From the NCBI RefSeq assembly GCF_017571495.1, contig NZ_JAGETZ010000010.1, positions 62,001-126,000 on the forward strand: 64,000 nucleotides of DNA. Reading direction: 5' to 3'. The notes beneath the pieces are model-generated. The model was not told the DNA's origin. It saw nothing but the letters and a program-made list of their open reading frames with translations, and searched no databases. The translations under genes and the position numbers were made by a program. Position 1 is the stretch's first letter, and each line of letters opens with the position of its first letter. This DNA comes from Hymenobacter negativus (GTDB lineage Bacteria > Bacteroidota > Bacteroidia > Cytophagales > Hymenobacteraceae). Below are positions 1 to 7,599 of the stretch, piece by piece.

Positions 1-1
1 C

Positions 2-625
2 AGCAACTTCACGGCCGATTCCTCGAATTTCAGCGGTGGCAAGGGGCCAGCTTACGCGGGCTACACCTCGGGCTCTACCACGGTGCCGGCGTCGAGCGGC
101 GGGGTGCTGCCTGCCACGGCTGACGGCTCTTTTCCGGCTACCGGCACGGTTGCTACTACATCGGCTATTGTGCCGCAGTTCGTGAGCGCCACGGGTAACA
201 CGGGCACTTTCCGCTTCGCAATGAACGGGGCAACGGGTGTGGTGCTGCCCGCCGGCCGCACGCTCACCGTGCGCCTGTATTTCACCATCAACAACTCCGC
301 CACCGGCCGCTACATCCTGCTGAAGGACGTGACGCTGAAAGGCCAGGCCGGCACTACCACCGCTACCAAGGCCAGCCGTGCGCAAACCAACCTGGTTGCC
401 TACCCCAACCCTGTGGCCGACCGCCTGCTGGTGCAACACCCGGCCGCTACAATTGGTGGGCGCGTCACCATCTACTCATTGACTGGTCAGCTGGTAGCTA
501 CAGCTCTGGCGCAGCCGGGCACGGTGAACACCGCGTTGCCGCTAAGCCAGCTGGCCAGCGGCCTCTACCTGGCCGAATACGTCGATGACCAGCAGCGCAT
601 CACCGCCAAATTCGTGAAGCAATAG
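2..625 (+). CDS. T9SS-sorted secreted protein, C-terminal part (5' end outside window)
   Basis: The frame is open from the first bases of the window to a TAG at 623-625, so only the last ~207 residues are visible and the start lies upstream. The final ~75 residues form a type A type IX secretion sorting domain: AYPNPVADRLLVQ opens it, a beta-rich stretch (RVTIYSLTGQLV) follows, then LASGLYLAEY and a basic end, KFVKQ. Family knowledge says such domains direct export across the outer membrane by the T9SS and are normally cleaved. The upstream part is Ser/Thr/Gly-rich and beta-like with no enzyme motif I recognise, so the function of the mature protein is unknown. Apparent GTG starts such as the one at 83 are internal. 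Confidence 0.85.
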   Translation, partial: SNFTADSSNFSGGKGPAYAGYTSGSTTVPASSGGVLPATADGSFPATGTVATTSAIVPQFVSATGNTGTFRFAMNGATGVVLPAGRTLTVRLYFTINNSATGRYILLKDVTLKGQAGTTTATKASRAQTNLVAYPNPVADRLLVQHPAATIGGRVTIYSLTGQLVATALAQPGTVNTALPLSQLASGLYLAEYVDDQQRITAKFVKQ

Positions 626-655
626 TGCTGGCTATTAGTCAATAGCAACCTACTG

Positions 656-730
656 AGCTGGCCGAAACATTTCTGCCATTGGAGCCAATCTCGTCGCTGC
701 AACGACGCGGCAGAGGTGCTTCGGCCAGCT
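656..730. other. 75-nt multi-stem inverted-repeat element (possible terminator, ncRNA or repeat)
   Basis: Positions 656-666 and 720-730 are perfect 11-base inverted repeats (AGCTGGCCGAA/TTCGGCCAGCT). Inside, 673-677 CTGCC pairs with 709-713 GGCAG. That helix encloses two further hairpins: ATTGG/CCAAT at 678-682 and 685-689, and CGTCG/CGACG at 692-696 and 703-707. Four nested or adjacent helices in 75 nt give a cruciform-like fold that reads equally well on both strands. It lies 30 bases after the T9SS gene stop and about 130 before the susC start. It could terminate the upstream transcript, but there is no T-tract, so a mobile palindromic repeat or a structured leader is equally possible. Confidence 0.55.
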
Positions 731-861
731 TAGCAACAGGGTGATTCAGGCCCGGTGCCTGTCTTGCGCTACCTCTCCCACGCCTCTTCTACCAGCCTTC
801 CCCCGGCCTGCTGTTGCGGGCTGCGATTGTCTGTTTCAAAACCCACCAACCTTTTTTCATC

Positions 862-3800
862 ATGAATAACGCGTACAAATTCCTGGGTCTGCTGGGCTTA
901 GGGTTGGCCATGGCGGTGCCGGAGCCCGTGGCCGCCCAGGCCCAGCCCGCCGTCAGCCCCGCCTCCCAAGGCCGCCCGGTTACGGGCAAGGTGACCGGCC
1001 CCGACGGCGCGGGCGTGCCCGGCGTCACGGTCGTCGTGAAGGGCACCACCATGGGCACCAACACCGACCCGGACGGCTCCTTCAAGCTGGACAACGTGCC
1101 GGAATCGGCCACGCTGGTTGTCAGCGCGGTGGGGTTCAAGGCCCAGGAAATTGCGCTAAATGGCCGGAGCCAGCTGGCAGTGGCTTTGCAGGACGATGTG
1201 CAGGCGCTCGACGACGTAGTAGTGGTAGGCTACGGCACCCAGCGCAAGTCGCACCTGACCGGCGCGGTGGCCAAGGTGACCAACGAAAGCCTGAACCAGA
1301 TTCCGGTGGCGCGGCCCGACCAGGCGCTCATTGGCAAGCTGGCGGGTGTGCAGATTTCGACGCCCAACGCGCAGGCCGGCTCGGCGCCCACCATTCAGGT
1401 GCGGGGCTCGGCGTCCATCACGGCGGGCAGCTCGCCGCTGATTGTGGTGGACGGCTACCCAGTGCCCACGGACTTGTCGGCCATCGACATGAACGACGTG
1501 GAAAGCATTGAGGTGCTGAAAGATGCTGCTTCGGCGGCCATCTATGGCTCGCGCGGGGCCAACGGCGTGATTATCGTGACCACGAAGAGCGGAAAGTCGG
1601 GCAAGACCAAGTTCAGCTTCAACTCCTACGCCGGCCTGAAGGAAACGGTGAAGCGCATGAACCTCTACGACCTCGACGGCTGGGCGGCCTACGTGAAGGC
1701 GCAGAACGGCGACGTGCTGTCGCCGGAAATTCAGACGGCGCAGCGCTTCAACGGCCACACCGATGCCCAGGACCAAGTGTTTCGTACGGGCAGTATGCAG
1801 AGCTACCAGGCCAGCGTACAGGGTGGCGGCGAGGCGGCCAAGTTCTTCGTGTCAGGTAGCTATTTGAAGGACAAGGGCGTGGTGATTTCCAATGACTACA
1901 CCAAGTACAACCTGCGGGCCAACGTGGATTTCACGCTGAGCAAGCACTTTAGCGCCGGCGTGAGCTTGAACCCGTCGTACGCCGAGCAGGGCGAGCTGGC
2001 GGTGTCGCTGCACGACGCTATTCGGAGCATTCCGGGCTGGCTGCCCATCTACACCAACGAGGCCACGGCGGCGGCCACCGGCAAGCCCATCGGCTCCTAC
2101 CAGCACCAGCGCGACTTCGACCCCACCCGCAACCCCGCCTACTTGGCCACCGGCCTGCCGCTGATTTCGGGCTCGGGCAACAACAACGGCGTGGCCCAGA
2201 TTGAGGGCCAGCCGCGCAGCAACCGCGAGCTGCGCACCATCACCAATGCGTTTGTAAAGTACAACATCCTGGAAGGCTTGTCCTTACGCTCGTCGTTGGG
2301 CTTTTTCAGCCGCAACTTCGACCGCACTTCCTTCCAGACCTCCTACGCCAACAACGACTTCTATACCCAGGGCATTGCCGCCGCCCGGGCCGCTACGCGC
2401 GCCACGTTTGCCGAAAACCGGACGCTGGACGTGCTGAATGAGAACATCTTCAACTACCGGCACGAAATCGGGCAGCACAGCTTCGACGCCATCGCCGGCT
2501 ACACCGTTCAGAACACCAACTACTACAACAGCAGCGGCACGGCCAGCAACTTCGCCACCGATAACATTCAGACGCTCAACGCGGGCACGGTGACGGCGGT
2601 ATCGTCGTCCGCGGAGCAAAACCGCCTGCAATCGTACCTGTTTCGGGTCAACTACTCATTCCGCGACACCTACTTGTTTTCGCTGGGCTCGCGCTGGGAT
2701 GGTTCGTCGCGGTTCGGGGCGAATAACCGCTGGGGCTACTTCCCCTCGGCCTCGGTGGGCGTACGTCTGACGGAGATGGCCTTCCTGAAAAAGAGCGAAA
2801 CGGTGAGCGAGCTGAAGCTGCGCGCCAGCTTCGGCGCCACCGGCAACAACAACATCGGCAACTACAGCGCCCGGGCCACGGTGTCGCCGGCCGCCGCGGT
2901 GCTGGGCAGCGCCGAAGCCGCCACGCCCGCCTTCAACGTGAGCACCTACGGCAACCCCGACCTGGGCTGGGAACGCACGCTGTCGCTGAACGTGGGCGCC
3001 GACCTGGGCTTGTTCAAGGACCGCCTGCGTTTGTCGGTGGATGCCTACGAGGCCACCACTGACCAGCTGCTGCTCAACGTGCCCATTTCGAGCGTGACGG
3101 GCTACGACAGCTACCTGGCCAACCGCGGCAAAATCCGCAACCGCGGCCTGGAGCTGGAAGTGACGGGCCGCCTCATCCAGACCGATAAGGTGGCGTGGAG
3201 CCTGACCGGCGTGGGCGCCTTCGTGCGCAACGAGCTGGTGGATTTCGGTGGCACGCAGTCGCTCATCAGCACCGGCGACCCCAAGCGCGTGAACTACTTC
3301 CTGGCGCAGGTGGGCCAGCCGCTGGTGCAGTTCTACGGCTACGAAGCCGACCGGGAATTGTCGCTCAAGGGCAGCAACTACTGGCCCATGAGCGTGGCCG
3401 CCGAGCGCATTTTCGTGAAGGATTTGAACGGCGACGGCAAGATTACCAACGACGACCGCAAGGTGCTGGGCACGCCCTACCCCACCTTCACCTGGGGTCT
3501 CACCAATACGTTCCGTTACGGCGCCTTCGACCTGAGCGCCGTGATTCAGGGCTCGCATGGGGCTAAGGTGTTCAACATTGACCCGCACTACTACGAGGAG
3601 CAATTCTCGGTGACGGGCGCCAGCGCCTACCTGGCCTATACGCCCGCCGAGCAGGCCTTCATGCGCCTGAAATCGGAGACCACCTACGAGCTGCAGGACG
3701 CTTCCTACATCGCACTGCGCAGCCTGAACGTGGGCTATGCCGTGCCGAAAACCCTAGGCAGCAAGCTGGGCATGAGCAACCTCCGGGTGTACATCACCAC

Positions 3801-3957
3801 ATCCAACCTCTTCTACCACATGGCCAAGAACTACACCAGCCTCAACCCCGAAGGCATTGCCCCGGATTTCGCTGACGACCCGCTGAAAAAGGGCTGGCAG
3901 AAGGGAGCTTACCCCGTTGCGCGCACTGTGGCCATTGGCATCAACGCGGAGTTTTAA
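862..3957 (+). CDS. SusC/RagA-family TonB-dependent outer-membrane transporter
   Basis: A 1031-residue protein starting at ATG 862; an upstream TTG in the same frame at 814 would put 16 extra residues before the signal peptide. Order: signal peptide (MNNAYKFLGLLGLGL...VAAQ), a carboxypeptidase-regulatory-like beta domain (GKVTGPDGAGVPGVTVVVKG), a TonB-box segment (DDVVVVGYGTQRKS), a plug with AAIYGSRGANGVIIVTTKSG, and a 22-strand-type barrel ending in aromatic F. SusC proteins pair with a SusD lipoprotein to import glycans or peptides. SusD follows 33 bases downstream. No sugar enzyme is intact next to this pair, only an esterase stub, so the substrate cannot be called. It is a paralogue of the SusC at 27514. 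Confidence 0.93.
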   Translation: MNNAYKFLGLLGLGLAMAVPEPVAAQAQPAVSPASQGRPVTGKVTGPDGAGVPGVTVVVKGTTMGTNTDPDGSFKLDNVPESATLVVSAVGFKAQEIALNGRSQLAVALQDDVQALDDVVVVGYGTQRKSHLTGAVAKVTNESLNQIPVARPDQALIGKLAGVQISTPNAQAGSAPTIQVRGSASITAGSSPLIVVDGYPVPTDLSAIDMNDVESIEVLKDAASAAIYGSRGANGVIIVTTKSGKSGKTKFSFNSYAGLKETVKRMNLYDLDGWAAYVKAQNGDVLSPEIQTAQRFNGHTDAQDQVFRTGSMQSYQASVQGGGEAAKFFVSGSYLKDKGVVISNDYTKYNLRANVDFTLSKHFSAGVSLNPSYAEQGELAVSLHDAIRSIPGWLPIYTNEATAAATGKPIGSYQHQRDFDPTRNPAYLATGLPLISGSGNNNGVAQIEGQPRSNRELRTITNAFVKYNILEGLSLRSSLGFFSRNFDRTSFQTSYANNDFYTQGIAAARAATRATFAENRTLDVLNENIFNYRHEIGQHSFDAIAGYTVQNTNYYNSSGTASNFATDNIQTLNAGTVTAVSSSAEQNRLQSYLFRVNYSFRDTYLFSLGSRWDGSSRFGANNRWGYFPSASVGVRLTEMAFLKKSETVSELKLRASFGATGNNNIGNYSARATVSPAAAVLGSAEAATPAFNVSTYGNPDLGWERTLSLNVGADLGLFKDRLRLSVDAYEATTDQLLLNVPISSVTGYDSYLANRGKIRNRGLELEVTGRLIQTDKVAWSLTGVGAFVRNELVDFGGTQSLISTGDPKRVNYFLAQVGQPLVQFYGYEADRELSLKGSNYWPMSVAAERIFVKDLNGDGKITNDDRKVLGTPYPTFTWGLTNTFRYGAFDLSAVIQGSHGAKVFNIDPHYYEEQFSVTGASAYLAYTPAEQAFMRLKSETTYELQDASYIALRSLNVGYAVPKTLGSKLGMSNLRVYITTSNLFYHMAKNYTSLNPEGIAPDFADDPLKKGWQKGAYPVARTVAIGINAEF

Positions 3958-3990
3958 GCGCGCCATTTCCCACCCAACCGCCTTATCGTC

Positions 3991-5364
3991 ATGAAAAAGA
4001 CCCTACTCACCGCCGCTTGCGCCCTTTTCCTGCTCAGCGGCTGCAAAGACTACCTCAACATTACGCCCAAGTCGACGTTGGTGGAGGACAGCTACTACAC
4101 CAACACGGGCGAGGTAGAAACCGGCGTCATCAACATCTACAGCGCCCTGCAAAACGTGGTGCCGGCCGAGATTGTGCTCAGCGAATTGCGCTCCGACAAC
4201 ATGGCCCCCAACCTGCTGGAAGGCGACTGGGGCACCATCGAAACCTTCGCTGAAACGCCCAGCAACGACTTTGTAGGCACGTTCTGGCGCACGGCCTACG
4301 CCACCATCGCGCAGGCCAACATCGTGCTCAAATACCTGGGCAATGTGACCGATGCCGACAAAAAAGCCCGCTTCGAGGGCGAGGCCAAGTTCGCGCGGGC
4401 GCTGATGCACTTCGACTTGGTGCGCCTCTACGGCGACGTGCCGCTGGCTACCACCACGCTCACGTCTACGGCCACTGAGGAGCTGCGCCGCCGGCCCACG
4501 GCCGAGGTGTACGCCAGCATCATTAGCGACTTGCAAACGGCCGTGGCCACGCTGCCCACCACCTGGGACGCCGTGAACGTGGGCCGCGCCACCAAAGGCG
4601 CTGCCCAAACGCTGCTGGCCAAGGTGTACCTCACGCAGGGCAATTACGCCGCGGCCCGCCCGCTGCTCGAAAGCGTCATCACCGCCGGCACCTACCAGCT
4701 GCTGCCGAGCTACGCCAGCGTGTTTGCGGCCAGCAACGAGATGAACCGTGAAATCATCTTCGCCATCCGCTACAAAACGGCTTCCAATGGCGAAGGACAG
4801 GGCTTTTCCTACGACTTATCGAAGGACGGCAATCTGCGCGGTAAGCCCCAGGTGGACCTGCAGGGCTTGTACGTAGCCGGCGACACCCGCCTGACAGCTT
4901 CCACCACCGGCACCGGCAGCAACATGTACGTCAACAAGTTTGCCGACGCCGCCAACACCGGCAGCCGCCGCGACTCGGGCACCGACTGGATAGTGCTGCG
5001 CTACGCCGACGTACTGCTCATGTACGCCGAGGTGCTGAACGAGCTGGGCGATACGCCCGGTGCCCTCACCCGCCTGAACACCGTGCGCACGCGGTCTGGC
5101 GCGCCCGCCTACGCTACCACACCCAGCAAGGCCACCATGCAAGCCAACATTGAGCTGGAGCGCCGGCTGGAACTGGTTTTCGAAGACCACCGCTGGTACG
5201 ATTTACTGCGCACCGGCCGGGCCCAGGCCGCCATGAACGCGCACTTCCAGGCCATCGGCCGCACTACCCTGACCGTGCCCACTTACCGTCTGCTCTACCC
5301 CATTCCGCAGCGTGAAATTGACCTCAGCAAAGGCATTATTACCCAAAACCAGGGATATAACTAG
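3991..5364 (+). CDS. SusD/RagB-family nutrient-binding lipoprotein
   Basis: A 457-residue protein with lipoprotein signal MKKTLLTAACALFLLSGC, lipidated Cys at about residue 18. SusD hallmarks are present: the early YLNITPKST segment, TPR-like helices (EGEAKFARALMHFDLVRLYGDVPLA), LLAKVYLTQGNYAAA, the LRYADVLLMYAEVLNELG block and the C-terminal RRLELVFEDHRWYDLLRTGRA...YPIPQREIDL. It acts as the surface lid on the SusC immediately upstream and was probably co-transcribed with it. At 457 residues it is at the small end of the family. The substrate is unknown. After its stop the locus decays into a hydrolase fragment. Confidence 0.93.
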   Translation: MKKTLLTAACALFLLSGCKDYLNITPKSTLVEDSYYTNTGEVETGVINIYSALQNVVPAEIVLSELRSDNMAPNLLEGDWGTIETFAETPSNDFVGTFWRTAYATIAQANIVLKYLGNVTDADKKARFEGEAKFARALMHFDLVRLYGDVPLATTTLTSTATEELRRRPTAEVYASIISDLQTAVATLPTTWDAVNVGRATKGAAQTLLAKVYLTQGNYAAARPLLESVITAGTYQLLPSYASVFAASNEMNREIIFAIRYKTASNGEGQGFSYDLSKDGNLRGKPQVDLQGLYVAGDTRLTASTTGTGSNMYVNKFADAANTGSRRDSGTDWIVLRYADVLLMYAEVLNELGDTPGALTRLNTVRTRSGAPAYATTPSKATMQANIELERRLELVFEDHRWYDLLRTGRAQAAMNAHFQAIGRTTLTVPTYRLLYPIPQREIDLSKGIITQNQGYN

Positions 5365-5411
5365 GCGTGCGGTCGACAAGCATTTCCTTTCAGTTTTTGC
5401 TTATCGAAACA

Positions 5412-5620
5412 GTGAGAAGACATTCTTTAACGACTGTGCTGGTGCTCGGCAGCGGTTTGCAGTTGCTGCTGGCACAAGTGCAACCGGTCATTCCCCTGTA
5501 CGCTGGACCAATACCGTATTCCAAGCCGAGCGACGTGCGGGAGATGCAAACACAGGCCGCCGACGGCTCGCCACGCACCGCCAACGTAGTAACGTCCACG
5601 CTCGCCCGTCAAGAAGAAAA
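5412..5620 (+). pseudogene. N-terminal stub of an alpha/beta-hydrolase (BD-FAE / acetyl-esterase type)
   Basis: A GTG-initiated frame encodes a signal-peptide-like start (RRHSLTTVLVLGSG...LLLAQ) followed by QPVIPLYAGPIPYSKPSD, then REMQTQAADGSP and TSTLA. This order (VIPLY-G-IPNSKP, a polar segment, then a VSxPTLT-like strand) is what I associate with the N-terminus of secreted Bacteroidota alpha/beta-hydrolases annotated as acetylxylan or feruloyl esterases. The similarity stops after about 70 residues and the frame continues as non-protein-like sequence to 5756, with no GxSxG nucleophile. It sits right after susD, where such an esterase would be expected in a utilisation locus. The family match is from memory, so it is inference. 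Confidence 0.55.
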
Positions 5621-6196
5621 CCACTGGCACACGCATAAACCTGCTCAGTCCCACCCCTACCCCGGCCCAAGTACAAGGTTTACTCCAACAGAGCTGCCAA
5701 TGAGTACCGCTAAGCTGCTAATATGCCTTGGGTATGCTAATGATGACCAGATGTAGAGCTACTTCTATTGGCTAGAGCCCCTCCCCTTTCAGGACGAAAT
5801 TATTTACTCAAAGCAGGTATTGAAGGCCAATTAGTGTTGGTTAGCTAAAAGATTCCTGAGACGATAAGCCAAATTCAGGAAATATTATGTCAGCGTTTAC
5901 ATAACCAGCTACCGGCCCAGACAGCTTTTGTACCACCGCAGCCGGTACGAATATTCTTATATCTGCTCGCCTTATATTTATTGTAAAGTGATAAAGATGA
6001 AAAGCTAGAAAGACAAAATATTTATCTTTATTATAAGTTTTCAATAGTCTCTTTGTTTTTACAAAAACCATATAATAAGTATTTTATGGTTTTTGTAAAG
6101 ATGATATTTATTTAAAGATGGAAAATACTTATTTCTAGTACAGATTGTCTTTATCATCTTTGTGTCCAGCCAATCTGTATGTCAATCTCAATCTAG
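5621..6196. other. Gene-free stretch ending in an AT-rich island with iteron-like AAAGATG repeats
   Basis: No gene is supported here. From about 5760 the base composition drops from the GC-rich background to strongly AT-rich. The heptamer AAAGATG occurs at 5993-5999, 6097-6103 and 6114-6120, and inverted at 6155-6161, so four copies lie in 170 bases just before parA. A similar ATAAAGATGTAAAG string recurs inside the downstream small gene near 7172. Repeats of this kind in front of parA are what a plasmid partition centromere or an autoregulatory operator looks like, but origin or centromere function is inference. Confidence 0.5.
6058..6099. repeat. 15-bp perfect inverted repeat upstream of parA (candidate operator/centromere)
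   Basis: TTTACAAAAACCATA at 6058-6072 is exactly complementary in reverse to TATGGTTTTTGTAAA at 6085-6099, with a 12-nt spacer. It lies 98 bases before the parA ATG within the AT-rich island and overlaps the first base of an AAAGATG repeat at 6097. The arms are AT-rich and no T-tract follows, so it resembles a protein-binding site more than a terminator. Confidence 0.6.
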
Positions 6197-6958
6197 ATGA
6201 AAGTTATTGCAATTGCCCAGCACAAGGGTGGAGTCGGGAAAACGACATCTGCTCTCGGCATAGGTCACTCCCTGGTGCTGCTCGGATACCGGGTATTACT
6301 AATTGACTGCGACCCCCAAAGCAACCTTACTTCCACATTTGGTGGTTTGCAAGCTGCTAACCTGTGCATGGTTTTACGTGGCGAGGCCACGCTGGCCGAA
6401 GTCGTACAGCCTGTCGGAGAGAAACTAAGCCTAGTTGCTTCCCGGCCCGAGTTGAGCCCGCTGGAACGGATGATTGGGGCCGATGCTACTCATCCCAACC
6501 TGCTCCGACGGCAACTGGCGGGTTTGCAAAATCAGTACGACTACATAGTTATCGATACACCGCCCTCTATGGGGCCGATGACAGTGATGAGCCTAACGGC
6601 CGCCAACTATGTGCTGGCACCTATGCGTCCAGACCCATTTGCTTTCGCCGGCTTTTATAAGTTGCTGGATATGTTGGAAGCCGTCCGTGACAACTTCAAC
6701 CCGGCGCTCGAGCTGAAGGGCGTGTTTCTGACGCAGTATCACCCCAACTACCGGGGGCAGGTATACCACGATTTTGCGACAGAGCTTGCCCAACAGCCGC
6801 GCGTTCAGGGCCTGCTCACGGATACCTCCATTCGCATTAACGCCAAGCTGGTGGAAGCCGTAGCATTGAAGAAGAGCATTCATGCTCATGCGCCGGAATC
6901 CAACAGCGCACAGGATTACTTGGCCCTTACCGAAGAATTACTAACCCGGATTGCCTAA
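6197..6958 (+). CDS. parA: ParA-family ATPase, plasmid-partition type
   Basis: A 253-residue MinD/ParA-type P-loop ATPase. Deviant Walker A KGGVGKTT is at residues 10-17 with the signature Lys, Walker A' DCDPQSNLT at 37-45, and Walker B DYIVIDTPPS at 115-124. There is no N-terminal helix-turn-helix, so it is the small (type Ib-like) form. ParA proteins move DNA or other cargo by ATP-dependent binding to the nucleoid with a ParB-like partner. Its TAA overlaps by one base the ATG of the next gene (TAATG), so the two are translationally coupled. The AT-rich repeat leader and lack of a chromosomal ParB nearby suggest an integrated plasmid cassette rather than the housekeeping chromosome system. 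Confidence 0.9.
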   Translation: MKVIAIAQHKGGVGKTTSALGIGHSLVLLGYRVLLIDCDPQSNLTSTFGGLQAANLCMVLRGEATLAEVVQPVGEKLSLVASRPELSPLERMIGADATHPNLLRRQLAGLQNQYDYIVIDTPPSMGPMTVMSLTAANYVLAPMRPDPFAFAGFYKLLDMLEAVRDNFNPALELKGVFLTQYHPNYRGQVYHDFATELAQQPRVQGLLTDTSIRINAKLVEAVALKKSIHAHAPESNSAQDYLALTEELLTRIA

Positions 6959-7386
6959 TGAGCAAGCAACCCCGCCCCAGTTTCGCAGCTACGGCTGTGG
7001 CCGACATCACCGGTATTCCTCCGCAGTCCATCGACCCTGACCAGGCATTATGGCCCAATGCTGGCACTATTCGTTCATCTAACCAAACGAATGCGGCCGG
7101 GCAGGCAGGCAATGCGGAGAAGCCGACTGCCAATAATAAAGACGGTATTTATGTTAAAGACCGTCTTGAAGATAAAGATGTAAAGCCCGAAAAGATTATC
7201 TTTTCCAACAAGCTGGAAGCCTCTACCTATCTGAAGCTTCAGCAGCTGGCCACATATGGAGGAGAGAACATTCAGGAGATTCTCGAAGCGGCTCTGACGG
7301 CGTATTTTGTGGGCAAGGAAGAGGCCTCCCGGCCTTTACCGCCCAAAGTGCTGGCCGTATTGCGGAAGAAGTATCCATTCCTGTAA
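6958..7386 (+). CDS. Small ParA partner, possible ribbon-helix-helix centromere-binding protein
   Basis: A 142-residue protein starting at the ATG that overlaps the parA stop. The first ~75 residues are polar and low in predicted structure (Asn, Gln, Asp, Lys, Pro). Residues 78-118 (PEKIIFSNKLEAS, LKLQQLATYGG, IQEILEAALTAYF) have the beta-helix-helix pattern of a ribbon-helix-helix DNA-binding fold. A coupled RHH protein after a small ParA is the arrangement known from type Ib plasmid partition systems, where the RHH protein binds upstream repeats and represses its own operon. I do not recognise a specific family, so the partner role rests on gene order and fold pattern. Confidence 0.6.
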   Translation: MSKQPRPSFAATAVADITGIPPQSIDPDQALWPNAGTIRSSNQTNAAGQAGNAEKPTANNKDGIYVKDRLEDKDVKPEKIIFSNKLEASTYLKLQQLATYGGENIQEILEAALTAYFVGKEEASRPLPPKVLAVLRKKYPFL

Positions 7387-7599
7387 CATCCGTCGGTCAT
7401 GCGCCCAAATAGGGTAGGGGAGGTTGGAGCCTGTGGCTTGCTGCTAATGAACTTCCTAGCGTATTCGGAGGTGAGTTGCTCAAGCGTACTCCGCCATCAA
7501 AGGGGCCAGTTTGAGAAGCTCCTAGGCGATATCTGATGCGCTATTCTCCAAAGAGAATCTGGGCAGATGTGGGGCTGCGCGCGATGATGAACCATGTGG

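Noticed and set aside
3195..3566. Plus-strand frame inside susC considered as an overlapping gene
   Set aside because: It is an Arg-rich shadow of the SusC barrel, with no start signal and no conserved pattern.
5650..5700. Short frame reading TPAQVQGLLQQSC, resembling the start of a heme-binding CxxCH domain
   Set aside because: It stops two codons later, before any CxxCH motif, so the likeness is too short.
7543..7558. ATTCTC/GAGAAT hairpin downstream of the oxygenase-WD40 gene
   Set aside because: Six base pairs around a 4-nt loop without a T-tract is expected by chance in 64 kb.
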